Assembly: GCA_002427975.1 (NCBI GenBank)
Contig: DIZT01000102.1
Location: 1-5,657, forward strand
DNA length: 5,657 bases
Direction of reading: 5' to 3'
Origin: Micrococcaceae bacterium UBA6021
GTDB lineage: Bacteria; Actinomycetota; Actinomycetes; Actinomycetales; Micrococcaceae
A model generated the notes under the pieces. The model ran no database searches, was not told the DNA's origin, and saw only the letters and a program-made list of their open reading frames with translations. The position numbers were made by a program, and so were the translations under genes. Each line of letters begins with the position of its first letter. The stretch's first letter is position 1. This document shows, piece after piece, positions 5,391 to 5,657 of this stretch.

Positions 5391-5657
5391 CTATTGGGCC
5401 AGCAGCGCCCGGTGCGCTTCCCGGCGTCGTGCCTGTTCGTCCGGATCGGGGACGGGCAGGGAGGCAATCAGCCGTTTGGTGTAGTCGTGCTGCGGTGCCC
5501 CCATCACCTGGCTGCCGATGCCCTGCTCCACCAGCTTGCCCTTGTACAGGACGCCGATCCATTGCGAGAGGATGTCCACCACCGCGAGGTCGTGGCTGAT
5601 GAACAGAGCCGCAAAACCGAACTCGGCCTGGATTTCCTTGAAGAGGTCCAGGACCTT
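5391..5657 (-). CDS. Peptide/nickel-type ABC transporter ATP-binding protein, C-terminal fragment (runs off right edge)
   Basis: Read on the minus strand, the frame is open from the window edge to the TAG at 5391-5393, giving 88 residues. It begins KVLDLFKEIQ and contains the switch/H-loop FISHDLAVV (visible residues 19-27, His22), followed by V-L-Y-K-G-K-L-V-E-Q-G and the P-Q-H-D-Y-T-K-R-L-I-A-S-L-P motif. The last motif is the C-terminal signature of oligo/dipeptide (OppD/OppF, DppD/DppF) ATPases. It therefore powers uptake of peptides or similar solutes at the inner face of the membrane; the substrate cannot be read from this end. The Walker A, ABC signature and Walker B motifs lie outside the window. 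It may be a single ATPase or the second half of a fused double ATPase, both found in Actinobacteria. The GTG at 5582 is an internal Val codon, not a start. It ends in a tail rich in Arg and Glu (DEQARRREAHRALLAQ). Confidence 0.92.
   Translation of the reverse strand, partial: KVLDLFKEIQAEFGFAALFISHDLAVVDILSQWIGVLYKGKLVEQGIGSQVMGAPQHDYTKRLIASLPVPDPDEQARRREAHRALLAQ

Noticed and set aside
5391..5582. Complete 63-residue gene starting at GTG 5582
   Set aside because: The frame stays open to the window edge and the upstream residues include the H-loop FISHDLAVV of an ABC ATPase, so the GTG is an internal Val codon.
1..5657. tRNA, rRNA, CRISPR, insertion sequence or attachment site
   Set aside because: No cloverleaf with a CCA-type end, no spaced repeat array, no transposase-like product and no terminal inverted repeats were found; nearly all bases are in assigned genes.

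Overview
The window is GC-rich coding DNA with almost no intergenic space, GTG starts as well as ATG, and overlapping gene ends. It suggests a high-GC actinobacterium. The mix of proteins (DUF4350, MoxR ATPase, DUF58, DUF4166, short cysteine-free MetE-like protein, high-GC-type chorismate mutase) looks most like Arthrobacter or a close relative in the Micrococcaceae. That genus call is inferred from protein recall, not from a search.

Left part, plus strand (1-3889): the 3' end of a DUF4350 membrane protein gene overlaps by ATGA a MoxR-family AAA+ ATPase gene. A DUF58 (VWA-like) membrane protein gene follows after 11 nt, and a DUF4166 protein gene follows 42 nt later behind a strong AGGAGG ribosome binding site. 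The first three form the widespread but poorly understood MoxR/DUF58 module. The ATPase is thought to act as a chaperone or metal-insertion-type motor together with a membrane-anchored VWA-fold protein. The DUF4166 gene looks like an appended fourth member of the transcription unit.

Right part, minus strand (5657-3909): from the right edge inward come the C-terminal end of a peptide/nickel-type ABC transporter ATPase, a strong hairpin that probably ends its transcript, a short intergenic region with a candidate -10 box placed for leaderless transcription, an AroQ-fold chorismate mutase gene, and a MetE/UROD-superfamily gene that overlaps the mutase gene by 10 nt. This unit converges on the plus-strand unit, with only 19 nt between the two stop codons and a 16-bp imperfect tandem repeat across that junction.

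No RNA genes, mobile elements, CRISPR arrays or gene-free stretches over 300 bases were seen. No wholly new system is evident. The points most worth following up are the MetE-like protein that lacks every zinc ligand of true methionine synthase, the chorismate mutase with His and Val at two active-site positions, the DUF4166 gene attached to the MoxR module, the junction repeat, and the competing hairpins between the ABC and mutase genes.
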